DNA of 64,000 nucleotides from an uncultured Alphaproteobacteria bacterium (GTDB lineage: Bacteria > Pseudomonadota > Alphaproteobacteria > Rhizobiales > Beijerinckiaceae): contig CALKHP010000016.1 of NCBI GenBank assembly GCA_937988775.1, positions 49,576 to 113,575 of the forward strand. The letters are read 5' to 3'. Position 1 is the stretch's first letter; the number at the start of each line of letters is the position of its first letter. The translations under genes and the position numbers were made by a program. The notes below the pieces were generated by a model. That model was not told the origin of the DNA. It worked only from the letters and a program-made list of their open reading frames with translations, and made no database searches. Positions 42,808 to 50,935 of the stretch are shown here, one piece after another.

Positions 42808-43908
42808 TCACCTCAGCTTCAGCGTCGAGAGGCCGATCAGCGCCAGCACCACGGCGATGATCCAGAAGCGGATGACGACCTGCGGCTCCTTCCAGCCCTT
42901 TTTCTCGAAATGGTGATGGATCGGCGCCATGCGGAACACCCGCTTGCCGGTGAGCTTGTAGGAGCCGACCTGGATGATCACCGAGGCGGCCTCGAGCACG
43001 AACAGCCCGCCGACGATGACGAAGACGATCTCGTGCTTGGTGGCGACCGCGACCGTGCCGAGCAGGCCGCCGAGCGCCAGCGAGCCGGTATCGCCCATGA
43101 AAATCTGGGCCGGCGGCGCATTATACCACAGGAAGCCGAGCCCGGCCCCGACCAGCGCGCCGAGCACCACGGCGAGTTCGCCGGTGCCGGGCACGAAATG
43201 GATTTGCAGGTAATTGGCGAACAGGAAGTTGCCCGAGAGGTACGCGATCACGCCGAAGGTCGCCGCCGCGATCATCACCGGCACGATGGCGAGCCCGTCG
43301 AGCCCGTCGGTCAGGTTGACCGAATTGCCGGCCGCGACGATGACGAAACCGGCAAACGGCACGAAGAACCAGCCGAGGTTGAACAGCCATTCCTTGAACA
43401 CCGGCACGGCGAGCGACGTCGAAAGATGGGGCGCCGCCGGCGAATTGATCGCCGTGATCGAGATGGCGTAGCAGGCGATGAACGCGATCAGGAACTCGAT
43501 GGCGAGCCGCGCCCGGCCCGAGAATCCGGCCTGGTTCTGGCGCTTGACCTTGAGATAATCGTCATAAAAGCCGATCGCGCCGAAACCGACCGTCACGAAC
43601 AGCACGATCCACACGAAGGGGGAGCGCAGGTTCGCCCACAGAAGCGTGGTGGTGATCAGCCCGGACAGGATCATCAGGCCGCCCATGGTCGGCGTGCCCT
43701 TCTTGGTCAAAAGGTGACCTTCCGGCCCGTCCTCGCGGATCGGCTGGCCCTTGCCCTGCCGGATGCGCAGCGCGGCGATGATCGCCGGGCCGAACATGAA
43801 CACCAGCAGCAGCGCCGTCACGGTCGCGCCCGCCGCCCGGAAGGTGATGTAGCGGAAAACGTTCAGCGGGCTGTAAAGTGAGCTGAACTCCGACAGGAAA
43901 GCGAACAT
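42808..43908 (-). CDS. mraY: Phospho-MurNAc-pentapeptide translocase
   Basis: Integral membrane enzyme that transfers phospho-MurNAc-pentapeptide to undecaprenyl phosphate, making lipid I. The 366-residue protein has about ten membrane helices. The diagnostic motifs are GFYDDYLKVKRQNQAGFSGRARL, NSVNLTDGLDGLA, IFMGDTGSLALGGLLG and PIHHHFEKKGWKEPQVVIRFWI. I chose the ATG at 43908 (MFAFLSEFSSLYS), because nine upstream codons are not family-like. It follows murF by 13 bp. Confidence 0.96.
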   Translation of the reverse strand: MFAFLSEFSSLYSPLNVFRYITFRAAGATVTALLLVFMFGPAIIAALRIRQGKGQPIREDGPEGHLLTKKGTPTMGGLMILSGLITTTLLWANLRSPFVWIVLFVTVGFGAIGFYDDYLKVKRQNQAGFSGRARLAIEFLIAFIACYAISITAINSPAAPHLSTSLAVPVFKEWLFNLGWFFVPFAGFVIVAAGNSVNLTDGLDGLAIVPVMIAAATFGVIAYLSGNFLFANYLQIHFVPGTGELAVVLGALVGAGLGFLWYNAPPAQIFMGDTGSLALGGLLGTVAVATKHEIVFVIVGGLFVLEAASVIIQVGSYKLTGKRVFRMAPIHHHFEKKGWKEPQVVIRFWIIAVVLALIGLSTLKLR

Positions 43909-43921
43909 TACCCCTGGCCTT

Positions 43922-45352
43922 TCACTGTCCGGCACCTTGCGCGGTGGCGCCGGCCAGGCGCTGCTTCAGCAGCGTGACCAGCGGCCCCATGCGGCTGCCG
44001 AACGAACCCTTGATCATCACCGCATCGCCCGGCCTGAGCGCCGCGACCAGCGTCTCGCCCAGTTCCGACGAGGCGCTCGCATAAGCGCCGCGCCCGGCGG
44101 CCGGCAAGCCGTCCCAGAGATGCTTCATCTCAGGGCCGCACGCGAAAACCAGATCGATGCCGTTCTCGCGCACCGCATCGGCGAGCGCGCTATGATGACG
44201 CGCCGCCTCGGGCCCAAGTTCCAGCATGTCGCCCATCACCGCGATGCGCCGGCCGGCGCTGCCGAGCGGCACCCCCGCCAGCACGGCAAGCGCCGCGCGC
44301 ATCGAGGCCGGGTTGGCGTTGTAGCTTTCGTCGATCAGCGTGATCTCGCCGGCGCCCAGCGGCAGCCGCACGCGCGCGCCACGGCCCTCCGGCGGGCTGA
44401 GGTCGGCAAGCGACAGCGCCGCCTCCGCCGCATCGCCACCAAGCGCCGCGACGGCGCCGAGCACGGCGAGCGAATTCATCACCGTGTGGCGGCCGGGGCT
44501 GCCGATGCGGTAAGCGAGCGGCCGGCCGAACAACGTGACCGACACATCGCTCGCTTCAGGCCCGATGCCGGCCGAGACCAGCCGGATATCGGCCGCCTCA
44601 TGCGCGCCGAAGGTCACGATGCGCCCGGCCGGGCTCGCGGCCGCGTGCGCCGCGAGGCGGGCGAAATGCGGATTGTCGCGGTTGATGATCGCCGTGCCGC
44701 CCGGCATCAGGCCGGAGAAGATTTCGCCCTTGGCATCGGCAATCGCCGCGATGTCGGGAAAATACGCCAGATGCACCGGCTCGACCGTGGTCACCACCGC
44801 GACATGCGGGCGGACCATGGCGGTAAGCGGCAATATCTCGAACGAATGGTTCATGCCGATTTCGAAGATGCCGTAGGCAGTCTCAGCCGGCATGCGCGCC
44901 AGCGTCAGCGGCACGCCCCAATGGTTGTTGTAGGAGGCGACCGAAGCGTGCGTCGCGCCCTGGCGCGCCAGCACATGTTTGAGCGCTTCCTTGGTGCCGG
45001 TCTTGCCGACCGAGCCGGTCACGGCGACGATACGCGCCATGCTGCGGCGGCGCGAGGCCCGCGCCAGCGCGATCAGGCCGGCCAGCACATCCGGCACCGC
45101 CAGCAGCGGCCCGCATTCGCGAAGCGCCTCGGCATGGGCCTCGTCGACCACGGCGAGCCCGGCGCCGGCGGCAAACGCATTGGCGACGAAATCATGGCCG
45201 TCGCGCGCCTCGCCCTGGATGGCAAAGAACGCGTCGCCCGGCAGCAGGCTGCGCGTGTCGATCGACAGGCCGCCGATGCCGGCCGGCAGCGCACCGAGCG
45301 CGCGCGCCTGCATCTGGGCGGCGATGTCGCCGCCGGTCCAGAGCATGCTCAT
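43922..45352 (-). CDS. murF: UDP-MurNAc-tripeptide--D-Ala-D-Ala ligase
   Basis: Last Mur ligase, attaching the D-Ala-D-Ala dipeptide made by Ddl. In 476 residues it shows the N-terminal SIDTRSLLPGDAFFAIQGEARDGHDF, the ATP loop VTGSVGKTGTKEALKHVL, EIGMNHSFEI, TTVEPVHLAYF and DESYNANPASMRAALAVL. An alternative ATG lies two codons in. The ATG at 45352 overlaps the murE TGA by ATGA, which supports it. Confidence 0.95.
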   Translation of the reverse strand: MSMLWTGGDIAAQMQARALGALPAGIGGLSIDTRSLLPGDAFFAIQGEARDGHDFVANAFAAGAGLAVVDEAHAEALRECGPLLAVPDVLAGLIALARASRRRSMARIVAVTGSVGKTGTKEALKHVLARQGATHASVASYNNHWGVPLTLARMPAETAYGIFEIGMNHSFEILPLTAMVRPHVAVVTTVEPVHLAYFPDIAAIADAKGEIFSGLMPGGTAIINRDNPHFARLAAHAAASPAGRIVTFGAHEAADIRLVSAGIGPEASDVSVTLFGRPLAYRIGSPGRHTVMNSLAVLGAVAALGGDAAEAALSLADLSPPEGRGARVRLPLGAGEITLIDESYNANPASMRAALAVLAGVPLGSAGRRIAVMGDMLELGPEAARHHSALADAVRENGIDLVFACGPEMKHLWDGLPAAGRGAYASASSELGETLVAALRPGDAVMIKGSFGSRMGPLVTLLKQRLAGATAQGAGQ

Positions 45353-46782
45353 TGCCGGGCCTCCTGCATGGCGGCCCGCGCCACCTGATGATCGGAAAAC
45401 GGGAGCACCGTGTCTCCGACGATCTGGCCCGTTTCATGACCTTTGCCGGCGATCAGCACGATATCGCCGGGCCGCGCCATCGCCACCGCCTCGCCGATCG
45501 CCTGTTTGCGGTCGCCGATCTCGATGGCGCCCGGTGCCGCCGCCATGATCGCCTGCCGGATCGCGACCGGGACCTCGCCGCGCGGATTGTCGTCGGTGAC
45601 GATGACGATATCGGCGCCGGCCACCGCCGCGGCGCCCATGAGCGGGCGCTTACCGGCATCGCGGTCGCCGCCGCAGCCAAACACGATGATCAGCCGGCCC
45701 TTGGCATAAGGGCGAAGCGCCGCCAGTACGTTGACGATCGCTTCCGGCTTATGCGCGAAATCGACGATCACCGCCGCGCCGTTGACCGTGCCGAGATTGT
45801 CGAGCCGGCCCGGCACGCCCTCGAGACGGGCAAGGGCCGCGAAGACCCCGGCTTCGTCCGAACCGGTCGCGACGCAGAGCGCGGCGGCGGCAAGCGCGTT
45901 CCACGCCTGGAAATCGCCGATCAGCGGCAGTTCAATCGTCTGGCGGCGTCCGAAGAACTCGACCGCGAGATGCTGGCCGGCGGGCGTGCGCGTCACCTCG
46001 CTCAGCACGACGTCGCTGTCGGCGGCACCGATGGTGATCGGCATCAACCCATGCGCGCGCGCAGCCGCCAGCGCCGGCTCGCGCCACGGCGCGCCGAGCG
46101 CGATCACCGCCGGCCGGCCGGGGCCGAGCAGGTGCGAGATCAGCCGCAGCTTGGCGGCGAAATACGCCTCCATCGTGCCGTGATAGTCGAGATGGTCGCG
46201 CGACAGGTTGAGGAAGGCGCCGGCCGCCAGCCTGACGCCATCGAGCCGGTGCTGCTCGAGCCCGTGCGAGGAGGCTTCCATCGCCAGATGCGTCACGCCC
46301 TCGCGGGCAAGCCCGTCGAGCGTCTCGTGCAGCAGGACGGGATCGGGCGTCGTCAGCGCGCCATAGGTCGCGCCATCCGGCTTGACCACGCCGATGGTGC
46401 CGAGGCTCGCCGCCTGCACGCCGAGCCGTGCCCAGATCTGGCGCGCGAACACCGTGGTCGAGGTCTTGCCCGAGGTGCCGGTGACGGCGACGATCGTCTC
46501 GGGCTGGAGCGGATGCAGCCGCGCCGCCGCCTGCGCCAGCGCCAGGCGCGCGTTGGGCACCGGCACGAAAGCGACCCTTGCCGGCAACCCCGCCGGCTTC
46601 TCCTCGGCGACGATGGCGACGGCGCCCGAGGCTACCGCGCCCGGCACATAGGCGAGCCCGTTCGCCCTCGCGCCCGGCACGGCGACGAACACGAAGCCGG
46701 GCTTGACCTCGCGGCTATCGGCGCTCAGCCCGACGACCATGCGCGTATCGGCCTCGGGGAAGAGTTCGGACAGGCGTGGCAT
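45349..46782 (-). CDS. murE: UDP-MurNAc-L-Ala-D-Glu--meso-diaminopimelate ligase
   Basis: Third Mur ligase. The amino acid selected can be read: TDDNPRGE contains the DNPR motif that marks meso-diaminopimelate-adding enzymes, so the peptidoglycan is of the DAP type. Also present are SADSREVKPGFVFVAVPGA, VTGTSGKTSTTVFARQIW and LSRDHLDYHGTMEAYFAAKLRLI with the carbamylated-lysine region. It has 477 residues. The start ATG at 46782 shares one base with the ftsI stop (TGATG). A TTG one codon upstream is less likely. Confidence 0.95.
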   Translation of the reverse strand: MPRLSELFPEADTRMVVGLSADSREVKPGFVFVAVPGARANGLAYVPGAVASGAVAIVAEEKPAGLPARVAFVPVPNARLALAQAAARLHPLQPETIVAVTGTSGKTSTTVFARQIWARLGVQAASLGTIGVVKPDGATYGALTTPDPVLLHETLDGLAREGVTHLAMEASSHGLEQHRLDGVRLAAGAFLNLSRDHLDYHGTMEAYFAAKLRLISHLLGPGRPAVIALGAPWREPALAAARAHGLMPITIGAADSDVVLSEVTRTPAGQHLAVEFFGRRQTIELPLIGDFQAWNALAAAALCVATGSDEAGVFAALARLEGVPGRLDNLGTVNGAAVIVDFAHKPEAIVNVLAALRPYAKGRLIIVFGCGGDRDAGKRPLMGAAAVAGADIVIVTDDNPRGEVPVAIRQAIMAAAPGAIEIGDRKQAIGEAVAMARPGDIVLIAGKGHETGQIVGDTVLPFSDHQVARAAMQEARQ

Positions 46783-48632
46783 CAATGCGTGCCCCAGGCG
46801 CCGATACGCACCATTTCGGGGAACGGGCGCACCGGCGGATCGAAGCGCGGCCGCACGTCGAGCATCGGCCCGACGCGCTCGATGATGCGCCCGGTCGCGA
46901 CGCCGGCATTCCAGGCCGCGGTCGCATAGCCATAGGTCTCCGGCAGGCCCTGCGGCTCGTCCATGGTCGTGACGAACAGGTAGCGCGGCTTGTCGGCCGG
47001 GATCACCGCCATGAAGGTCGTGAACAGCCGGTTATGCACGTAGCGCCCGTTGAACACCTTCTCGGCCGTGCCGGTCTTGCCGCCGACGTAATAGCCCGGC
47101 ACGTCGGCCTTGCGCGCCGAACCCTTCTCGGCGTTGAGCCGCATGATGTAGCGCAGCGCCTCGCTGGTTTCCGGCTTGATCACCTGCGGCCCCGGAGTCA
47201 ACTTGGCCGGGTCCTGCTTGAGGAACGTCGTCTTGACGAGATGGCCGCCATTGAGCAGCGCCGCCACCGCCGCCGCCGCCTGCAACGGCGCCACCGCGAT
47301 GCCGTGGCCGAAGGCGATGGTGATGGTGTTGATCTCGGTCCAGCGCTTGGGCACGATCGGCTCGGCATTTTCCGGCAGTTCCGTTATCATCCGGTCGAGC
47401 AGGCCCATCTTCTTCAGGAAGGCCTTGTGGCCCTCGACGCCGACCAGCATCGCCTCGCGCGCCGAGCCGATATTCGACGAGTGCAGGAACACCTCCGGCA
47501 CGGTCAGCAGGCGGTTGGTGCCGTGATATTCGTGGATGACCTGCCGGCCGTAGCGCAGCACGCCGCCGCGCGTATCGAAGGTGGTGTTGATGCCGGCCTT
47601 GCCGGAATCGAGCACCATCGCCGTGGTCAGCGCCTTGAAGGTCGAGCCCATTTCGTAGACGCCGACCGTCATGCGGTTGATATTCTCGGGCTTCAGCGCA
47701 TCGGCCGGGTTGTTCGGGTCGAAATCCGGCAGCGACACCAGGCTGATCACCTCGCCGGTATTGACGTCCATGATCGCGCCGGCGGCCGCCTTCGCCTTGA
47801 AATGGGTCAGCGCCCAGGACAGTTCCTCGCGCATCGCATGCGTCACGCGCAGGTCGAGCGAGAGCCGCACCGGCTTCAGATGCGTGCTGTCGGTCGGGAA
47901 GCCGAGCTTGCGCAGGTCGTTCAGGCCCTGATTGTCGATCCATTTCTCGATGCCGGCAATGCCGACATTGTCGATATTGACCGCGCCCAGCACATGCGCG
48001 CCGATCGCGCCGTTCGGGTAGACGCGCTTGTTCTCGGGCAGGAAGCCGACGCCGGGCACGCCGAGCCGGTAAAGCTCCTCCTGCTGGCGCGGGTTGATCT
48101 CGCGCTTGATCCAGATGAAGCCCTTTTTCGAGGACAGCTTCTCGCGCAACTCCTTGCCGTTGAGCTCCGGGAACACCGAATTGATCGCCTCCGCCGCCTC
48201 GTCGCGGTCGACGATGCGGCGCGGCTCGGCATAGACCGAAACCGTGCCGATATCGGTGGCGAGGATCTCGCCGTTGCGGTCGAGGATCACCGGCCGCGCC
48301 GTGGCGATCTCGCCCTTGGCCGCCCGGCTCGCCGTGACGAGATCGTCCGGGCTCAGGCCGAAATGCACCAGCCGGCCGATCATCACGCCGTAGCCGACGA
48401 GGAAGGCGAGCATGACGAGCAGGATGCGCCCGCCCGATTTGTCGATCCGGGTCGAGAACAGCGCGTGCAGATGGCGCTTCAGGAACGGGCGGCGACGCGG
48501 CGGCGCCACCGGCGCCTCGGCCGGCATGTCCGCAAAACGCTCCGCGGCAACCTCATCGGGCATCCCGGCCGGGGTTTCGTCATGGGGCAGCGCTTCTTGG
48601 GGCAGGGTTTCTTGGGGCAGGGTCTCTTGCAT
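46782..48632 (-). CDS. ftsI: Septal transpeptidase FtsI (PBP3)
   Basis: Monofunctional class B penicillin-binding protein that cross-links septal peptidoglycan with FtsW. Of 616 residues, about the first 70 are cytoplasmic and unusually long. A membrane helix (about 69-90) and the pedestal domain follow, then the transpeptidase domain with GSTFKALTT (SxxK serine), SSNIG (SxN) and GGKTGTAEK (KTG). The N-terminus starts with near-perfect tandem peptides QETLP, QETLP, QEALP, encoded by 15-bp DNA repeats (48597-48630). It overlaps murE by one base and lies 9 bp after ftsL. Confidence 0.95.
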   Translation of the reverse strand: MQETLPQETLPQEALPHDETPAGMPDEVAAERFADMPAEAPVAPPRRRPFLKRHLHALFSTRIDKSGGRILLVMLAFLVGYGVMIGRLVHFGLSPDDLVTASRAAKGEIATARPVILDRNGEILATDIGTVSVYAEPRRIVDRDEAAEAINSVFPELNGKELREKLSSKKGFIWIKREINPRQQEELYRLGVPGVGFLPENKRVYPNGAIGAHVLGAVNIDNVGIAGIEKWIDNQGLNDLRKLGFPTDSTHLKPVRLSLDLRVTHAMREELSWALTHFKAKAAAGAIMDVNTGEVISLVSLPDFDPNNPADALKPENINRMTVGVYEMGSTFKALTTAMVLDSGKAGINTTFDTRGGVLRYGRQVIHEYHGTNRLLTVPEVFLHSSNIGSAREAMLVGVEGHKAFLKKMGLLDRMITELPENAEPIVPKRWTEINTITIAFGHGIAVAPLQAAAAVAALLNGGHLVKTTFLKQDPAKLTPGPQVIKPETSEALRYIMRLNAEKGSARKADVPGYYVGGKTGTAEKVFNGRYVHNRLFTTFMAVIPADKPRYLFVTTMDEPQGLPETYGYATAAWNAGVATGRIIERVGPMLDVRPRFDPPVRPFPEMVRIGAWGTH

Positions 48633-48641
48633 GATACTCCC

Positions 48642-49019
48642 CTACCGTCTGTCCGGCGTGCGCGGCGAGGTACCCTTGCCACGCGGCGTGGTGCTGCCGG
48701 TGAGCAACTGGTCGAGCTTGTCGCCGATCTCGTCGCTCGGTGGCGGCCGGTCGGGCAATTCGGACGCCTTGATGATCTGCCTTGCTTCCAGCGGCTTCGA
48801 ATCGAGGAACTTGTTGGCAAGGCCCTGCAGGCGCGCCGGCTGGTTCAGATACTGCCACTCGGCTTTCAGCACGATGATCGTGGCGTTTTCCCGGTCGAGC
48901 TTGTTCTCGAGCTTCTTGACCTGCTCGGCGAAATAGATCGTCTCGTATTTGATCGAGTAGACCCAGACCGCCGTGCCGATCAGCGCCACGACCGCGACGA
49001 AATTGAGGATACGGATCAT
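48642..49019 (-). CDS. ftsL: Cell division protein FtsL
   Basis: Small bitopic divisome protein. The 125 residues have a membrane helix at the very N-terminus (about 4-22), then a periplasmic coiled coil (IYFAEQVKKLENKLDRENATIIVLKAEWQYLNQPARLQGLA) of the FtsL/LptE type. A Pro/Thr-rich C-terminal tail of about 45 residues follows. Sequence conservation in FtsL is low. The call rests on topology, the LKAEWQYLNQPxRL motif and the position between rsmH and ftsI. It overlaps rsmH by ATGA. Confidence 0.9.
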   Translation of the reverse strand: MIRILNFVAVVALIGTAVWVYSIKYETIYFAEQVKKLENKLDRENATIIVLKAEWQYLNQPARLQGLANKFLDSKPLEARQIIKASELPDRPPPSDEIGDKLDQLLTGSTTPRGKGTSPRTPDRR

Positions 49020-50053
49020 CGGCGCGTCCTCCGGCTCTCGGGCAGCATGGCAAGGTGAAGCACGGCCTCGTCGGGCGGGCCGGCGGGCGCGTCGCTGCGG
49101 ATGCCGGCGCGCAGCTTGGCCGAGCGGGCGCGCGGATTGGCGGCGATTTCAGCCTCGGACGGCGCGACCGGCCATTTCCCCGCGATGCGGAAGGTCGGTT
49201 CAGGCCCCCGCGCCTGCGGCGCGTGCCGCGAGCCGCCGGCGCGGCCGGAGCGGTTGGCGAGGAACTGCTTGACGATGCGGTCCTCGAGCGAATGGAACGT
49301 CACGACGGCGAGCCGCCCGCCGGGTTTCAGCGCGCGCTCGGCCGCATGCAGCGCGCGCACAAGCTCGCCGAGTTCGTCATTGACGGCGATGCGCAGCGCC
49401 TGGAACACGCGGGTCGCCGGATGGATCTCGCCCGGCTTGCCGTGGATGATGCGCGCGATCATCTCGGCCAGTTGCTTCGTCGTCTCGAAGGCGCTCGTCT
49501 TGCGGTCGAGTACGATCGCCTTGGCGATCAGGCGCGAGCGCCGCTCCTCGCCGAAATGATAGAAGATGTCGGCAAGCCGCTCCTCGCTCTCGCCGTTGAC
49601 GAGGTCGGCAGCACTCGGCCCATCGCCGCCCATGCGCATGTCGAGCGGCCCGTCGAAGCGGAACGAGAAGCCGCGCCCGCCCTCGTCGAACTGCATCGAG
49701 GACACGCCGATATCGAGCACCACGCCATCGAGCGGCGCCAGGCCGGCATCAGCCGCCACCGCGTCAAGGCGCGAAAAGCGGTCCTCGACCAGCGTGAGCC
49801 GCCCGGCCGAAGCCTGCACGAGATCATAGCCGCCAAGGATGGCGGAAGGATCGCGGTCGATCGCCAGCACATGCGTGTCGGGCGCCGCATCGAGCAGCGC
49901 GCGCGTATAGCCGCCGGCGCCGAACGTGCCGTCGAGATAGCGGCCGCCGGGTGCGATGACGAGCGCATCGAGCGCTTCGTGGAGCAGCACGGGAATGTGT
50001 CGGGCCGGTCCGCCTGCGGCTGGGGGGTTGCCTTCGCCGCGGCCCGTCATCAT
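49016..50053 (-). CDS. rsmH: 16S rRNA (cytosine-1402-N4)-methyltransferase
   Basis: Methylates N4 of C1402 in the ribosomal P site, using SAM. The 345-residue protein has HIPVLLHEALDAL, the SAM loop LDGTFGAGGYTRALLD, DIGVSSMQFDEGGRGFSFRFDGPLDMRM, TRVFQALRIAVNDEL and LAVVTFHSLEDRIVKQF, all standard for RsmH/MraW. Two ATGs (50053 and 50050) are possible. The first overlaps the mraZ TGA by ATGA and is preferred. Long in-frame sequence upstream is a shadow of mraZ. Confidence 0.96.
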   Translation of the reverse strand: MMTGRGEGNPPAAGGPARHIPVLLHEALDALVIAPGGRYLDGTFGAGGYTRALLDAAPDTHVLAIDRDPSAILGGYDLVQASAGRLTLVEDRFSRLDAVAADAGLAPLDGVVLDIGVSSMQFDEGGRGFSFRFDGPLDMRMGGDGPSAADLVNGESEERLADIFYHFGEERRSRLIAKAIVLDRKTSAFETTKQLAEMIARIIHGKPGEIHPATRVFQALRIAVNDELGELVRALHAAERALKPGGRLAVVTFHSLEDRIVKQFLANRSGRAGGSRHAPQARGPEPTFRIAGKWPVAPSEAEIAANPRARSAKLRAGIRSDAPAGPPDEAVLHLAMLPESRRTRR

Positions 50054-50541
50054 TCCCGTGCTCCACGTTGTGCCGGAGAGCCTACCTCCGGCGGAATCGG
50101 GGTTCCGAGGCTTTTCTTCATCTGGCGCACGCGCTCCCGGGCCTCCGAGAGATGCGCCTGGAACCGCCCCGGCTCCCAGATCTGGAACTTCGAACCCTGG
50201 CCGACGAAACTCACCTGATCGACGATGCCGGCATAGGCTTTCAGCGTTTCGGTCAGGACGATCCGGCCCTCCGGATCGACCTTCAGCACTTCCGATGTCC
50301 CAAGGAGCGCCGTGGAGAACAGGTCGCGCTCGTCCGAGAACAGCGGCTGCTTGTCGAGCAGCGCATCGATTTCCTGGAGCAGCGCCTGCCCCCCGCAATC
50401 GAGCGCTTCCCGATCGAGAGACGGATGCACGTAGAGCCCTTCGAACCCGTCGCGGGCCAGCACGCCGCGAAAACTCGCCGGAATCGACACGCGCCCCTTG
50501 GCATCCAGCCGGTTCGTGAAGTGCGAAACGAAGCGATCCAT
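50050..50541 (-). CDS. mraZ: Transcriptional regulator MraZ
   Basis: Conserved first gene of the dcw cluster. In E. coli and mollicutes MraZ binds repeats upstream of itself and controls the cluster. The 163-residue protein has two tandem AbrB-like swapped-hairpin halves, each with the conserved D-x-x-x-R pattern: NRLDAKGRVSIP and KVDPEGRIVLTE. MraZ forms rings of many subunits, which explains its need for several DNA boxes at helical spacing. Such boxes are present at 50700-50733. The ATG at 50541 gives the normal MDRFVSHFTNRLD start. Confidence 0.94.
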   Translation of the reverse strand: MDRFVSHFTNRLDAKGRVSIPASFRGVLARDGFEGLYVHPSLDREALDCGGQALLQEIDALLDKQPLFSDERDLFSTALLGTSEVLKVDPEGRIVLTETLKAYAGIVDQVSFVGQGSKFQIWEPGRFQAHLSEARERVRQMKKSLGTPIPPEVGSPAQRGARE

Positions 50542-50699
50542 AGAGATCGGCGACCCCTGTGAACCACGCCCGCGCCACCGTGGCCGACTGTACTCCCTGC
50601 CCTGTCCGACGGACCGAAACGCAGGTTGCGCGAGCCCGATCGGCAGCACGGTGGCTGCCGTCGATGGATTGCGAACCAGGTACGCCGAACGGGATGTCT

Positions 50700-50733
50700 T
50701 GGGCTAACATGGGACTTTATGGGCGTCAATGGG
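50700..50733. promoter_or_regulatory. Four TGGG boxes, candidate MraZ operator
   Basis: TGGG occurs at 50700, 50710, 50720 and 50730, exactly one helical turn apart, about 160 bp upstream of mraZ. MraZ is known to bind TGGGN repeats separated by 5 bp, which is this spacing. Here the boxes read as TGGG on the strand opposite to mraZ. On the mraZ strand a TTGACG (50729-50724) inside the array could be a -35 box, which would suit autorepression, though no good -10 follows. Further upstream is a perfect palindrome TTAACGTTAA (50784-50793). No gene is visible in the 381-bp gap. Confidence 0.7.
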
Positions 50734-50914
50734 CAAGCGAGCACGCGACGCACCTTTCGCGTGCTGCCCTGGATTACGGGCGGTTAACGTTAAAAATCTA
50801 TTGAGAGGGGCTGAGAATTTCGCTTGGCGCGCTGCGGCACCGTCGCACGTCAGCAGCCACCTTTTCCCGGCCTTGCGCCGGGAGCCAGTGAACCGCAGTT
50901 CTTATCCGCGCTGG

Positions 50915-50935
50915 GCCCCGGATCAGGTCCGGGGC
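50915..50935. repeat. Palindrome of family D at the end of the exporter gene
   Basis: GCCCCGGA-TCAGG-TCCGGGGC is a perfect 8-bp stem with a 5-base loop. The stop codon of the ABC exporter (50923-50925) lies inside it. A second hairpin, CCCGGC/GCCGGG, lies about 30 bp away at 50867-50883. Confidence 0.65.

Noticed and set aside
50784..50793. CtrA binding site at TTAACGTTAA
   Set aside because: CtrA needs TTAA-N7-TTAA. Here the half-sites are 2 bp apart, so it is noted only as a palindrome.
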